From the NCBI GenBank assembly GCA_964642165.1, contig CAZXOC010000005.1:3022-67021 (forward strand): 64,000 bases of DNA. The letters run 5' to 3'. The notes beneath the pieces are model-generated. The model made no database searches, was not told the DNA's origin, and saw only the letters and a program-made list of their open reading frames with translations. Of this stretch, positions 18,901-27,687 are shown one piece after another (within the stretch, counting starts at the first letter, position 1; each line of letters starts with the position of its first letter). The position numbers and the translations under genes are program-made. This DNA is from CAYRVX01 sp964642165 (GTDB taxonomy: Bacteria; Planctomycetota; Phycisphaerae; SM23-33).

Positions 18901-20118
18901 CTGGACTCCGTGCCCTGGAAGTCGCTCGAAACCGAACCTTGGCGTCCCGAGCCCGGCCAGACCTTCGGCTTCCTGTTCCGCGCGAACAACAACGAAGGCC
19001 CCGCCCTGGCCTTCGGCGCCGACAAGAGCGCCACGAAGACGAACGGCCTGTCGCTGCATCCGTATTGGCAGGCCAATCCAAGCTGCACCGTTCGCTGGGC
19101 CTTGGGGCCGGACCGCCCGGGCGAAGGCGCCCCCTCGCCGCCTGCCAGGCAACCTCCCCCCAAGCCGACGAGCGGCTGGGTGGACATCTCTGCCGGTGTG
19201 CTCGGGAAGCTGAGCGCCGCGAACATCAAGCCCGCCTGGCCGGGCAAGACGACCGGTGTGTCCGTCGACCGAACCACCGGGCACGTCTACATGATCGTCT
19301 GCGGCCAGGGGGTCTGGCGCAGCTCCGACAAGGGCGCGACGTTCGAGCGGGTGGACGGCAAGGCCGTCGGCGGACGGTGCGAGACGGGCTACTCGCTCCA
19401 GTTCGACCCCGCCGGCAAGCGGCTGGCGTGCTTCATGCTGGACGGAAAGTCCGCCATGACGACGGACGGCGGCAAGGCGTGGACGCCGGTCAAGAACGTC
19501 CAACGCGGGTACGACTGGGCGGCGGCGGACTGGACCGGCAAGGACGTGAAGGACATCTTCGCCCTGGTGCACGAATCCGGCGGGATCGGGGCCGTCAGCT
19601 CCGACGGTGGGAAGACGTGGAAGCAGATCGGCAAGCGTTACCTGGCCGTGGGCATCTTCCCCGGCCGCGTCCTGCTGTGCGGCCGGGAGAAGCAGGAAGG
19701 CATCTTCCGCAGTGTCGACGGGGGGCAGAGCTGGACGAAGGTCAGCGACGCGACCCCCGTCGGCGTGATGACCGTCTTCAAAGGCCCGGGCTATTGGCTC
19801 ACCAGCCGGGGCCTGCAGGTCACCGCTGACGAAGGCAAGACCTGGAAACGCGTCGGGGAGGTGTCCGGCGCGGCCTGGGGGCCGTACTTCGGACGTGACA
19901 GAAACCACTTCGTTGTTGTGACGAAGGAGGGATTCCAGGAGACGATCGATGGCGGCAAGACCTGGAAGCTCATCGCGCCGCTGCCGCCTTCGCTGAAGAA
20001 GGAGTGGAACCCGCGTGGATGGTTCCTCAACGTCGCGTGGGACCCGATCGGAGAAGTTTGCTACGCCTCACGCATGGGCCGGGGGACCTACAAGTACGAA
20101 TACGGCAACGGCAACTGA
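15979..20118 (+). CDS. Very large secreted protein: GH39/GH5-like barrel, CBM9-like domain, BNR repeats
   Basis: 1379 aa from ATG 15979 with AGAGGAGAA upstream and a signal peptide ending near RAASA. Residues about 30-160 are a beta-sandwich. Residues about 170-560 look like a clan-A TIM barrel, with IEHWNEPWEG giving candidate acid/base Glu311. Residues about 685-1050 are CBM9-like (KIDGRLDDWRDD, LAWDDRFLYLAASV). The last about 270 residues hold six Asp-box repeats: SSDKGATF, TTDGGKAW, SSDGGKTW, SVDGGQSW, TADEGKTW and TIDGGKTW, as in BNR propellers. The role is extracellular glycan binding or cleavage; the nucleophile and substrate are not clear. It is followed 72 bp later by a FlgD-Ig/propeller gene on the same strand. 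Confidence 0.85.
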   Translation: MVRHCLSCALSIATALLAVTDRAASAAPDLLRPANLKTMGCGKPDTRYMFVRSSRPGNVFYPGEAVDLTVKVTRGNDPLKSISLGVIEIATRQNRYLEGWSTMTAPAAVEVVGRVGKRDVPVTVADRKGATAEIAVKNLPVPAKYGTYAVTIAPNGRAPQFLCTLLRAHRPKQGFDVDAPVFGEGQFLTHDDQDPEKIRQRALTLGRLGIKGVRIELGWSQSQAGEFQWKRYDALMGGLAEAKVKALVTMGGHPSWTMPFGRPTPACIPAKPDHSCLPKHYDRFEQWIRAFCSRYWVNGQGALWAIEHWNEPWEGISISGWESDSNHYRELMKRIARGARSVDRRIKTAAACSIMNTEDKFLVGEDREELIKLVDLFTDHYVPPRTSYGPMVAGYWGKESTDTETWIAATEVLLPQIVCQFLACGQDRMTPWHPEMIYFSVPGAPMKYQMPNPVALASNVFNAFVTGRKFQRLMFLEHLPWAFQFGAGRDAVVVLFGKLYAPHGGDIRDVLWWQLQLADGGTIAIDNADGALEFHDIAGNREFQGQKAVTLPMNYLSHYIRCPRGGAELIEKRLRAARIEGVRPVEIIARDFVTPVDAPGATARVTLHNLLNRPIEGSLKVTPPKGIRLKTSTAKAELSAGQSLELRFDVEQAKPDPTNAYLFSYDFVSDAGRAGWKESLHALAARRHTKKIDGRLDDWRDDIGVLVDAKLQKVDPTERAWMPFLKARDARPDGSFAEVKLAWDDRFLYLAASVNDPTDYAGHQRLQHGKWEEDQYFRSAADDRVCERLRPFEKFVTADMRRKEVAEKLEADPKWPEYRRLLANDADANAAVQTGAARAYIESRRRDPNASFADARHVYKKVPWTEFPWSGDTFQFSLDLIDGYFFNMKPDTDRVPYGFHAMPDADYEYAAYACTDGGTELWRILAPGVPRGHHYPRQPRAKYDQGPVAGGKLAVRRDGKTTVYEVALPWAEMKLDSVPWKSLETEPWRPEPGQTFGFLFRANNNEGPALAFGADKSATKTNGLSLHPYWQANPSCTVRWALGPDRPGEGAPSPPARQPPPKPTSGWVDISAGVLGKLSAANIKPAWPGKTTGVSVDRTTGHVYMIVCGQGVWRSSDKGATFERVDGKAVGGRCETGYSLQFDPAGKRLACFMLDGKSAMTTDGGKAWTPVKNVQRGYDWAAADWTGKDVKDIFALVHESGGIGAVSSDGGKTWKQIGKRYLAVGIFPGRVLLCGREKQEGIFRSVDGGQSWTKVSDATPVGVMTVFKGPGYWLTSRGLQVTADEGKTWKRVGEVSGAAWGPYFGRDRNHFVVVTKEGFQETIDGGKTWKLIAPLPPSLKKEWNPRGWFLNVAWDPIGEVCYASRMGRGTYKYEYGNGN

Positions 20119-20190
20119 GCGGCGGGCAAGTGGCCTCGCCCGAGAAGGTGAGCTGAAGTGACAGCCAACGTGAGACGCGAGAGAGAAGGC

Positions 20191-22590
20191 ATGAAGGGCT
20201 ATTCCGGCAGGGCCGTGGCTGTGATCGGAGTGCTGTCTGCCATGTGGATCGGCTTTTCGGCGAGGTCGGCAAGAGCCGCGGAGAAACCCGAGCTATTCGC
20301 TCCGGATGAGCCGGATCCGAAGATGGCCGAGATCCTGATGAAGAAGTTCCGGTTCGAGCTCGAGACCGACGCGCCGCTGACGAGCGCGGGCATCTTCGAC
20401 CATACGGGACGGCTCGTCCGGCAGCTCTGGGCGCTGAAGCCCGTAGCGGCCGGGAAGCATAAGGGGGCATGGGACGGCAAGGACGAGTTCGGCAAGGCGA
20501 TGCCGGCGGGCAAGTACACGTTCCGCGTGGTCCTCAACGGCTCGATGTATCGCAACGTGGGCATCCTGGGCAACACGGGCACCCCCCCCAACGAAATGGG
20601 GCACATCCAACATGGCGTGATCTCGGTGGCGACCGACCCCCGCGGCCGAATCTACACGGCCAACGGCTGGGAGGAGGCCGGCCACGACTTCAAGGTGATG
20701 GACTCAGGCGGCAGCACGCTGTTCCATGCCCGCTACCAGATCCGCAACGGCAGCCCTAACGGCGCGCCGCACGCGATCGCCGTGGACGACACGCATATCT
20801 ACTGTGCGACGCACGGCTGGGCCAGTGAGCAGTGGAAGTCCAAGCAGCAGATCCAGCGTTTCCGGATCAACGACGGCAAGCACGAGACGTTCACGGAGAT
20901 CAAGGACAACGCCGGGCACATCCAACTGTACGAATGGCCCGAGAAGCAGGTCCCGGAGGGCACCCCGAAAGAGGACGCCGGGTTGATGCGCCTGCCCGTT
21001 CGCGCGCTGGCCGTGCGCGGCGACGACCTGTTCGCCACCGACGCCCTCGGCGGGAAGGTCCATCGTTTCCACAAGGTCACGGGCAAGAAGCTCGGGGAGT
21101 TTTCCGTCAAGCTGCCGGCTGCCCTTGCCGTCGATGCCAAAGGCCGCCTATGGGTCGGCCACGAGCACGGCCGGGTCAGCGTCTTCGACGTAGTGGGCAA
21201 GAAGCTCGCGTCGCCGATCACGGATCTGGGTGAGGTGAAGTCGCTGGCGTTCGGCCCGGGCGGGCTGCTGTACGTCGCCGACGGCGGGGCGGGACAGGTC
21301 CGGGTCTACGAAGTTCCGGGCACGCAGGCCAGACAGATCCGCACGTTCGGCCGCCCGGCCAGGCCCGGCGACCATGCTCCGGACCGCTTCTACTCCCTGC
21401 GCGGGGCGGCCGTCGATGCGAGGGGCAATCTGGTGACGATCCAGACCGTTGCGACCGGCGGCGCCCGGATCGCGCGATTCAGCCCGGACGGCAAGTGCCT
21501 GTGGGAGCACATGGCGCTGATGCTCTGCGACGTGGGCAACATCGCGCCGTGGCGGCCGGACGAGTTTATCACGCATCGCTTCCACCGGCTCATCCTGACT
21601 GACAAGAACGCCGGCCGATGGGAATACCGCGGCACGGTCCTGGACGGCGACGCGAAGTACATCAACTGGCAGCACGGGGTGCTCAGGTTGCTGAAGCTCG
21701 GCGGGGTGGAGTTCTTCTTCCAGTGCTACGGCGACGGATTGCAGGTCTACCGCCGCCGGGGAGGCCTGTACCGCCTGGTGACCATGGTCGGCGGCCTCAA
21801 CCCACTGCCGGACGGGCGCTACAACGACCGTCTTCCGAAGGAGCAGAAGCAGAAGCTCGGCCAGTGGACGTGGACCGACTCAAACGGCAACGCCGAGGCC
21901 GGGAAGGAAGAGATCGTCTGGTACAGGGAGCCCGGCAAGGGGCGATACGCCGTCTTCGGCATGAACGTCGACGCGAAGGGCAACGTGCTGTACTGCGACC
22001 ACCACACGCGGGCCATCTGGGAGCTGCCGCTGGCCCGGCTGCACGAAAGCGGCAACCCCGTATACGACTGGGCGAAGGTCCGCCAACTCACGCAGCGCGA
22101 TACGTCGCCTGTGGTGTTCTTCCCGCTGATGGCGGTGCGGGCCGACGACGGCACGATCTACGCCTTCGGCCGTAGCGAGGGCTGGAAGCGGCCCGGTGGC
22201 AAGACGGCGGGCTACGCCTGGATGGGCGGCTGGGCGCTGCGCCGCTACGACGCGAGGAACAAGGCGCTCTGGTCGGCGAAGCTGCCGCAGGTGTGCGTGG
22301 GCATGGACGCGATCCCCGGCGGCAAGGGCGTGATGCTGGGCTACTTCGAGAAGGCCCACGTCTACCACTACAACGCCGACGGCCTGCTGATCGGCAGGAT
22401 GAAGCCGGGCGAGGCCGCCGGGAAAGTCACAGGATGGATGGATAATACCTCCGCCGTGGCCGTCAGCCGAGACTCCCGCGATGGCATGCTGGACGTCTTC
22501 GGCGAGGACAGTTGGCTCAACCGGAACATCTGGTACCGCGTCGACGACCGGAACATCGACCAAGTGACAGGGACCATCGAGATAGAGTAG
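20191..22590 (+). CDS. Secreted FlgD-Ig-like + NHL/beta-propeller protein
   Basis: 799 aa from ATG 20191; an in-frame GTG at 20158 is an alternative. A signal peptide ends near RSARA. A FlgD-like Ig fold at about 45-120 has the typical TGRLVRQL, GAWDGKDEFGKAMPAGKYTFRV pattern. The rest is a repeat region with propeller-blade segments (VDAKGRLWVGHEHGRVSVFD, FGPGGLLYVADGGAGQVRVY, VDAKGNVLYCDHHTRAIWEL). No enzyme motif was found. Similar architecture appears at 32880-36761 and 40603-43086. It is probably a binding or surface protein in the same transcription unit as its neighbours; the GH36 gene begins 43 bp downstream. Confidence 0.8.
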   Translation: MKGYSGRAVAVIGVLSAMWIGFSARSARAAEKPELFAPDEPDPKMAEILMKKFRFELETDAPLTSAGIFDHTGRLVRQLWALKPVAAGKHKGAWDGKDEFGKAMPAGKYTFRVVLNGSMYRNVGILGNTGTPPNEMGHIQHGVISVATDPRGRIYTANGWEEAGHDFKVMDSGGSTLFHARYQIRNGSPNGAPHAIAVDDTHIYCATHGWASEQWKSKQQIQRFRINDGKHETFTEIKDNAGHIQLYEWPEKQVPEGTPKEDAGLMRLPVRALAVRGDDLFATDALGGKVHRFHKVTGKKLGEFSVKLPAALAVDAKGRLWVGHEHGRVSVFDVVGKKLASPITDLGEVKSLAFGPGGLLYVADGGAGQVRVYEVPGTQARQIRTFGRPARPGDHAPDRFYSLRGAAVDARGNLVTIQTVATGGARIARFSPDGKCLWEHMALMLCDVGNIAPWRPDEFITHRFHRLILTDKNAGRWEYRGTVLDGDAKYINWQHGVLRLLKLGGVEFFFQCYGDGLQVYRRRGGLYRLVTMVGGLNPLPDGRYNDRLPKEQKQKLGQWTWTDSNGNAEAGKEEIVWYREPGKGRYAVFGMNVDAKGNVLYCDHHTRAIWELPLARLHESGNPVYDWAKVRQLTQRDTSPVVFFPLMAVRADDGTIYAFGRSEGWKRPGGKTAGYAWMGGWALRRYDARNKALWSAKLPQVCVGMDAIPGGKGVMLGYFEKAHVYHYNADGLLIGRMKPGEAAGKVTGWMDNTSAVAVSRDSRDGMLDVFGEDSWLNRNIWYRVDDRNIDQVTGTIEIE

Positions 22591-22633
22591 GCCCAACTGA
22601 ACCGCGATCTACCAGACTGAAGGGCTCCCGCAC

Positions 22634-25147
22634 ATGAAGGAGAGTCGACACCGAAGCCGCCGAGCGATAGTCTCGTCCGCCTTGATCGGAGCGATCGCCA
22701 TGACGGTGAGCGGAGCGGCGGTCACGGCCGTTCGGCCGGAGGAGCAGAAGGCCGCCCGTCGGTGGTTCCAGCGGCATTGGGCCAGGGCGAAGCCGGCTCC
22801 CGCTCCGGTCGGGTTGCTCGTGCTGGCGAATCACGACCCCGTGATCCGCAACGGCCGGGGCGGCCGGCCGCTGAAGATCGCCGGCAAGCAGTACCGTCGC
22901 GGGCTGTACTGCCACGCCGTCAGCAAGGTCGTCGTCCACCTGCCCTCGCCGGGCAAGCGTTTCACGGCCGTGGTGGGCGTGGACAGCAACGAGCAGACTT
23001 CCGGCGGCAGGGGCAGCGTGGTCTTTTCCGTCCACGCCGGCGGCAAGCGGCTGTATCGCTCCCAGGTGATGCGTGAAGGGATGGCCGGCGAGGACGTGCG
23101 GGTGGAACTCGGCGGGGCCAGGTCGCTGACGCTCGAGGTCGGCAACGCCGGCGACGGGATCTCCTGCGACCAGAGCGACTGGGCCGACGCGAAGGTCGTC
23201 CTGGCCGACGGGAAGGCGCTGTGGCTCGGCGACCTGCCGTTCGTTGACCCCGCCGGAAGGGGCGGGCCGCCACTGTCGTTCAGCTACGGCGGCGGGCCGT
23301 CGTCGGAACTACTGGCCGCGTGGGACCGGAAGGACGTTCGGGAGAAGATCGACGACGCCCGGACGCGGCACACCATCACGTGGACGGACAACCGGACGGG
23401 CCTGGCCGTGCGCTGTGTAGCCGTCGAGTACCACGACTTCCCGACGGTCGAATGGACGATCCACTTCAGGAACGCCGGCAAGAAGGACACGCCGATTCTA
23501 GCCGACATCCAGGCGCTGGACACGTCGCTGTCGCGCGGGCCGACCGGCGAGTTCCTCCTGCACCACCACGTCGGCAGTATCGCGACGATGGACGATTACC
23601 GCCCGCTCCGGACGCCCCTGCGCGCGGGCGAGAAGCGCCGCTTCGCCCCGTCCAGCGGGCGGGGCAGCGACGGCGTCTGGCCGTACTTCAACATCGAGTC
23701 GCCCGGTGGAGGGGCGATCGTCGCGGTCGGCTGGCCGGGGCAGTGGGCGGCGACGTTCCACCGCGACGCCGCGACCGGCCTGCACATCCGTGCGGGCCAG
23801 GAGCGAACGCACTTCAAGCTCCTGCCGGGCGAGGAAACCCGCACGCCGCTGATCGCCGTTCAGTTCTATCGCGGAGACTGGCTCCGCGCGCAGAACGTCT
23901 GGCGGCGTTGGATGCTCGCGCACAACCTTCCTCGCCTGGCCGACGGCAAGGTGCCCGCGCCGCTGATGCCCGCCGCCAGCAGCAACCAGTGCCACGAGAT
24001 GCAGAACGCCAACGAGGCCAACCAGAAGCGGTTCATCGACGGCTACCTCGACCACGGCGTTCGCATCGACTTCTGGTGGATGGACGCCGGTTGGTATGTT
24101 AACGGCACGAGCTGGCCGCGCGTCGGCACGTGGGAAGTCGACCGCAAGCGTTTCCCCAACGGCCTGCGGGCCGTCAGCGACCACGCCCACAAGCACGGCG
24201 TGCGGACACTCGTATGGTTCGAGCCCGAGCGCGTCACGCCGGGGACGTGGCTGTACGAGAAGCACCCCGAGTGGCTGCTGGGCGCCGACGGGGCCCAGAA
24301 GCTGCTGAACCTGGGCAATGAGAAAGCCCGCCAGTGGCTGACGGACCACGTCGACAAGCTCATGGCCGACGAGGGCATCGACATCTATCGACAGGACTGC
24401 AACTTCAACCTTCTCGGCTACTGGCGGGCCCACGACAAACCCGACCGGCAGGGGATTACCGAGATCCGGCACGTGACGGGCTACCTGGCCTACTGGGACG
24501 AACTGCGGCGAAGGCGCCCGGGACTGTTGATCGACACGTGCGCCTCCGGGGGCCGGCGGAACGACCTCGAGACGCTCCGCCGCTCCGTGCCGCTGCACAA
24601 GAGCGACATGGAGTACCCCAACCTCACCGCCAAGCAGACCCAGCTTTACGGGCTGGCCATGTGGGTGCCGTACTTCGGCGCGCCGGTCTACCCGGCCGAC
24701 CGGGTGGACACCTACGGCTTCCGCAGCGGCATCGCGCCGATGACGGGGTTGGGCTACGACACGCGGCGAGACGACTACGACTACGCCCTGCTCCGCAAGC
24801 TCGTGGCCGAGTGGAAGCGGGTCGTGCCCAACTTCTACGGCGACTACTGGCCGCTGACGCCCTGGCGGGCTGAGCCGGACGTCTGGATGGCCTGGCAGTT
24901 CGACCGGCCGGAAGTGGGCGAGGGCGTCGTCCAGGCGTTCCGCCGGCCGAAGAGCCCCTACGAGTCGGCCCGGTTCGCCCTCCGCGGGCTGGACCCGTCT
25001 GCCTTCTACGAGGTCCGTAACATCGACATCGGGGCCGCGAGCAAGCTCACCGGCCGGGAGCTGACGGACAAGGGCCTGCTCGTGACCATCCGCGCGCGGC
25101 CGGGGGCGGCGATCATCCTCTACAAGCGGCTGAAGCAGGCCCGATAG
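22634..25147 (+). CDS. Secreted NPCBM domain + GH36-like alpha-galactosidase (paralogue)
   Basis: 837 aa, Arg-rich N-terminus then a hydrophobic signal segment (ALIGAIAMTVSGAAV). An NPCBM domain at about 55-190 (YRRGLYCHAVSK, VGVDSNEQTSG) precedes the sandwich and barrel. Catalytic motifs are WFEPERVTPG, IYRQDCNFN with nucleophile Asp588, and LIDTCASGGRRND with acid/base Asp634. The domain order matches the 842-aa protein at 11539-14067, and the stretch around FNIESPGGG/VGWPGQWA parallels FNLECAGGG/VGWSGQWA there. The pair are local paralogues on opposite strands. It is followed after 10 bp by the radical SAM gene, so the two are probably co-transcribed. Confidence 0.92.
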   Translation: MKESRHRSRRAIVSSALIGAIAMTVSGAAVTAVRPEEQKAARRWFQRHWARAKPAPAPVGLLVLANHDPVIRNGRGGRPLKIAGKQYRRGLYCHAVSKVVVHLPSPGKRFTAVVGVDSNEQTSGGRGSVVFSVHAGGKRLYRSQVMREGMAGEDVRVELGGARSLTLEVGNAGDGISCDQSDWADAKVVLADGKALWLGDLPFVDPAGRGGPPLSFSYGGGPSSELLAAWDRKDVREKIDDARTRHTITWTDNRTGLAVRCVAVEYHDFPTVEWTIHFRNAGKKDTPILADIQALDTSLSRGPTGEFLLHHHVGSIATMDDYRPLRTPLRAGEKRRFAPSSGRGSDGVWPYFNIESPGGGAIVAVGWPGQWAATFHRDAATGLHIRAGQERTHFKLLPGEETRTPLIAVQFYRGDWLRAQNVWRRWMLAHNLPRLADGKVPAPLMPAASSNQCHEMQNANEANQKRFIDGYLDHGVRIDFWWMDAGWYVNGTSWPRVGTWEVDRKRFPNGLRAVSDHAHKHGVRTLVWFEPERVTPGTWLYEKHPEWLLGADGAQKLLNLGNEKARQWLTDHVDKLMADEGIDIYRQDCNFNLLGYWRAHDKPDRQGITEIRHVTGYLAYWDELRRRRPGLLIDTCASGGRRNDLETLRRSVPLHKSDMEYPNLTAKQTQLYGLAMWVPYFGAPVYPADRVDTYGFRSGIAPMTGLGYDTRRDDYDYALLRKLVAEWKRVVPNFYGDYWPLTPWRAEPDVWMAWQFDRPEVGEGVVQAFRRPKSPYESARFALRGLDPSAFYEVRNIDIGAASKLTGRELTDKGLLVTIRARPGAAIILYKRLKQAR

Positions 25148-25157
25148 GGACCCGCCC

Positions 25158-26204
25158 ATGGCCACGTCGAGGATTGCCCCCGAGCACGCGGAAGTGAACC
25201 GCCTGGTCGCGGATCTCGGCATCCCGGCCGCCGGCAACCGGCTTGGCGTCGCGGCGATCCTCTACACGTATCGGTGCACGATCGCGTGCAGGCACTGCTG
25301 CTTCGGCAGTTGCGGTGCCCGCCCGGCCGTGCGGATGAACGCCGAGCAGGTTGTCGCGCACCTGCGCTCGCTGCACGAGTTGGGGCGGGTGGTCCACATT
25401 GCCGGCGGCGAGTGCATGATGTACTGGGACGAGCTTCGCACGGCCCTGGCCGCGGCGAAGGAAGCGGGCGTAACGCCCCATTTCATCGAGACGAACGGCT
25501 CCTTCGCCGACAGTGACGAGACGGTCCGTCGACGCATCGAAGAGCTCGCAGACCTGGGCGTCGTCGGCCTGCTGCTCAGCGCCGACCCGTACCATCAGAC
25601 CTTCGTGCCGCCCGACAACGTGATCCGTCTGAGGCGGATCGCTCGGGAGATGCTGGGGCCGCTGAACGTCTGGTGCACCGACGAGCCGGACGCGCGGATC
25701 GCCGAGTTCGCTCGGATCGCGCGCGGCGAGCAGTTGCTGCGGGACTACGTGCGGGCCAACCCGCCGATGCTGGTGGGCACGGCGCACAGGCGGCTCCGCA
25801 AGTTCCTGGACAGCTACCCGCTGAACGAGATGCCCTGCGACGTCGGCTGGCGGCGCGAACACACCGGCCGGGACTGCGCCGTGGAGTTTCGATGGGAGAC
25901 CATGTGGGAGATCCACGTCGATCCCTACGACAGCATCCAGACCAACTGCGGCGTCATCCTCGGCAACGCCGCGCAAACCAGGTTGGCCGGCCTGGTCGAG
26001 CGCGGCCCGGAGAAGGCGAACGAGATCGTGCGTATCCTCGCTACCGAAGGCCCGTTCGGTCTGGCCGACTTCGCTCGGGACCGCCACGGCTTCGATCCGC
26101 CCGAGACGGCCTGCTCAAAGTGCGATCTGTGCTACACCACGCGGAAGTTCCTCCGGCCCTTCCATCCCGACATCCTGGGCCCGGAGGAAGTGTACGACCG
26201 CTGA
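25158..26204 (+). CDS. Radical SAM protein with C-terminal CxxCxxC
   Basis: 348 aa. The [4Fe-4S] signature CTIACRHC gives Cys40, Cys44 and Cys47 in the CxxxCxxC spacing. HIAGGECMMY is the GGE motif that contacts SAM, and FIETNGSF fits the later barrel strands. A second Cys group, CSKCDLC (319, 322, 325), could bind an auxiliary cluster as in SPASM/Twitch proteins. There is no signal peptide. It begins 10 bp after a GH36 gene. The substrate cannot be inferred. It is not an obvious maturase for the sulfatase-fold protein in this window, which has Thr at the modified position. It could also be a plain iron-sulfur radical enzyme of an orphan pathway. Confidence 0.85.
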   Translation: MATSRIAPEHAEVNRLVADLGIPAAGNRLGVAAILYTYRCTIACRHCCFGSCGARPAVRMNAEQVVAHLRSLHELGRVVHIAGGECMMYWDELRTALAAAKEAGVTPHFIETNGSFADSDETVRRRIEELADLGVVGLLLSADPYHQTFVPPDNVIRLRRIAREMLGPLNVWCTDEPDARIAEFARIARGEQLLRDYVRANPPMLVGTAHRRLRKFLDSYPLNEMPCDVGWRREHTGRDCAVEFRWETMWEIHVDPYDSIQTNCGVILGNAAQTRLAGLVERGPEKANEIVRILATEGPFGLADFARDRHGFDPPETACSKCDLCYTTRKFLRPFHPDILGPEEVYDR

Positions 26205-26231
26205 CGACGGCTGGAGCTTCCCTATCGGCGG

Positions 26232-27686
26232 CTACTTGACGCGCAGCACGCGGGCCTCGACGGTGCGCTTATCGACGCCCCGGTCGATCTCGTAGACGAC
26301 GAGCGTCCGGCCGTCCGGGCCGGCGGCGAGTGACGGTCGGCAGACGCTGACGCCCGATGCCGAGTCGCCCGAGGCGAGAACGCGCGGGGAGGCGTCCGGG
26401 AACCGCCCGGCCTTGACGTCGAACAGCGCTGTGAGGACGGCGTAGTTCAGTTCGTTCGGCTTGCGCGGCGTCCGCCAGCCATAGTCCATGGCCAGGACGA
26501 CGTGGCCTCCGTTCCATGCCGCGGCCCCCTGCCAGAACGCGAAATGCCCCTTGCCCTGGTGGTAGCCTCCCCCGCCGGAGGCCAAGAGCTTGTGCACGTC
26601 GAGCAGCATAGGCGGCTGGTCGGGTGCACGTACGTCGACGCGTTTGGGGATCTGATCGCGGGGCCTGGCGGACCCATCCAGTCGCAGGCAGGCGAGGCGC
26701 GGGGCGGGCGTCCAGCCGGAGAGCCAATGATCAAACGCCGTCGCCCATCCGTCGGGCGTTGCGCAGGCGGCCAGGCGGGCCCGCGGCTCGCCGGACAACT
26801 GTACGGGGGGGGCGATCGGCGCGCACTTCCGCGGGTCGACCAGCAGCGCATGGCCCGTGGTCCGGTTGGCGTGCACGTCACGGAGGAAAGTGACGAGGCA
26901 GGTCCGGCCGTTGCCGGCGACGCTCGGGCGGAACCGCGACGACAGGCGCTCCCACCAGTAATGTCGGTCGCCCAGCCAACTGCGGCCGGGAGGTCCGGCC
27001 TTGGCGACAGTGGCGGCATCCTCGGCGCCCAGGGCGCGCCCGTTGGGGTCGAGCACGTTGCCGTCGGGTTTGACGCGTGCGCCGTACAGGCCGTACACGG
27101 GGTACCGGCGTGCGTCCATCCACACGACGAGGTACTGCCCCGCCGCGAAGGCCACAGCAGGCCGGGCCTGGTTGCCGCCTCTTCGGGCCACAGGGAAGCC
27201 GTCCCTGTCGAGCACCTTGCCCCGCTGCGTCACACGAGCGGCGTAGACGTCGTAGTCCTTGCCGTTGCGCAGGTCCTGCCACACGACCAGGAAGTTCGTG
27301 CCGTCGAAGGCGACGGCCGACCACTCCTGTAAACCCGCCGCCGCGCAGATGCGTATGCCGGCCGGGTCCAAGGTCCTCCCGGTCTGCCCATCGATGCGAG
27401 CACAGTAGATGTCGGCCGTGGGCCGGCCCACCTGGCGCGAGCCGTCACACCACGCAACGAGGTAGACCTGCTTCCCGTAGGCGCACGACGCGAAGTGCTG
27501 GAGCCGGCGGCCGTCGCGTGCACACTTCGGCGCAACAGCGAACGGCGCGGAGGCTGTGAGTTCGCCGGCCTTCTCTGCCTTCGCCGAACCGGCCAGGCAG
27601 AGGGCCAGAATGCCCGTCATCCTGAAGGCACGATGAAGGCCCCGCCTGGCTGTCGAGGTCTGCGCTATCGGGCGAGGTGGGCTCAT
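26232..27686 (-). CDS. Secreted beta-propeller-like repeat protein
   Basis: 484 aa from ATG 27686 (GGAGG about 7 nt upstream), starting 1 nt after the previous stop (TGACATG), so it is translationally coupled to the NHL gene. An internal ATG at 27620 would give the shorter signal peptide TGILALCLAGSAKA. Repeats of about 50 residues contain ARV..G.VLD..G (IYCARIDGQTGRTLDPAG, VYAARVTQRGKVLDRDG, LYGARVKPDGNVLDPNG), each preceded by VVW or VAW. The pattern suggests propeller blades. No catalytic signature is visible. It is the last gene of a three-gene minus-strand operon and convergent with the radical SAM gene. Confidence 0.8.
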   Translation of the reverse strand: MSPPRPIAQTSTARRGLHRAFRMTGILALCLAGSAKAEKAGELTASAPFAVAPKCARDGRRLQHFASCAYGKQVYLVAWCDGSRQVGRPTADIYCARIDGQTGRTLDPAGIRICAAAGLQEWSAVAFDGTNFLVVWQDLRNGKDYDVYAARVTQRGKVLDRDGFPVARRGGNQARPAVAFAAGQYLVVWMDARRYPVYGLYGARVKPDGNVLDPNGRALGAEDAATVAKAGPPGRSWLGDRHYWWERLSSRFRPSVAGNGRTCLVTFLRDVHANRTTGHALLVDPRKCAPIAPPVQLSGEPRARLAACATPDGWATAFDHWLSGWTPAPRLACLRLDGSARPRDQIPKRVDVRAPDQPPMLLDVHKLLASGGGGYHQGKGHFAFWQGAAAWNGGHVVLAMDYGWRTPRKPNELNYAVLTALFDVKAGRFPDASPRVLASGDSASGVSVCRPSLAAGPDGRTLVVYEIDRGVDKRTVEARVLRVK

Positions 27687-27687
27687 G

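Noticed and set aside
15835..19908. 1357-codon minus-strand frame
   Set aside because: Low-complexity Val/Arg/Leu-rich antisense shadow of the GH/CBM9/BNR gene; typical of very GC-rich coding DNA.
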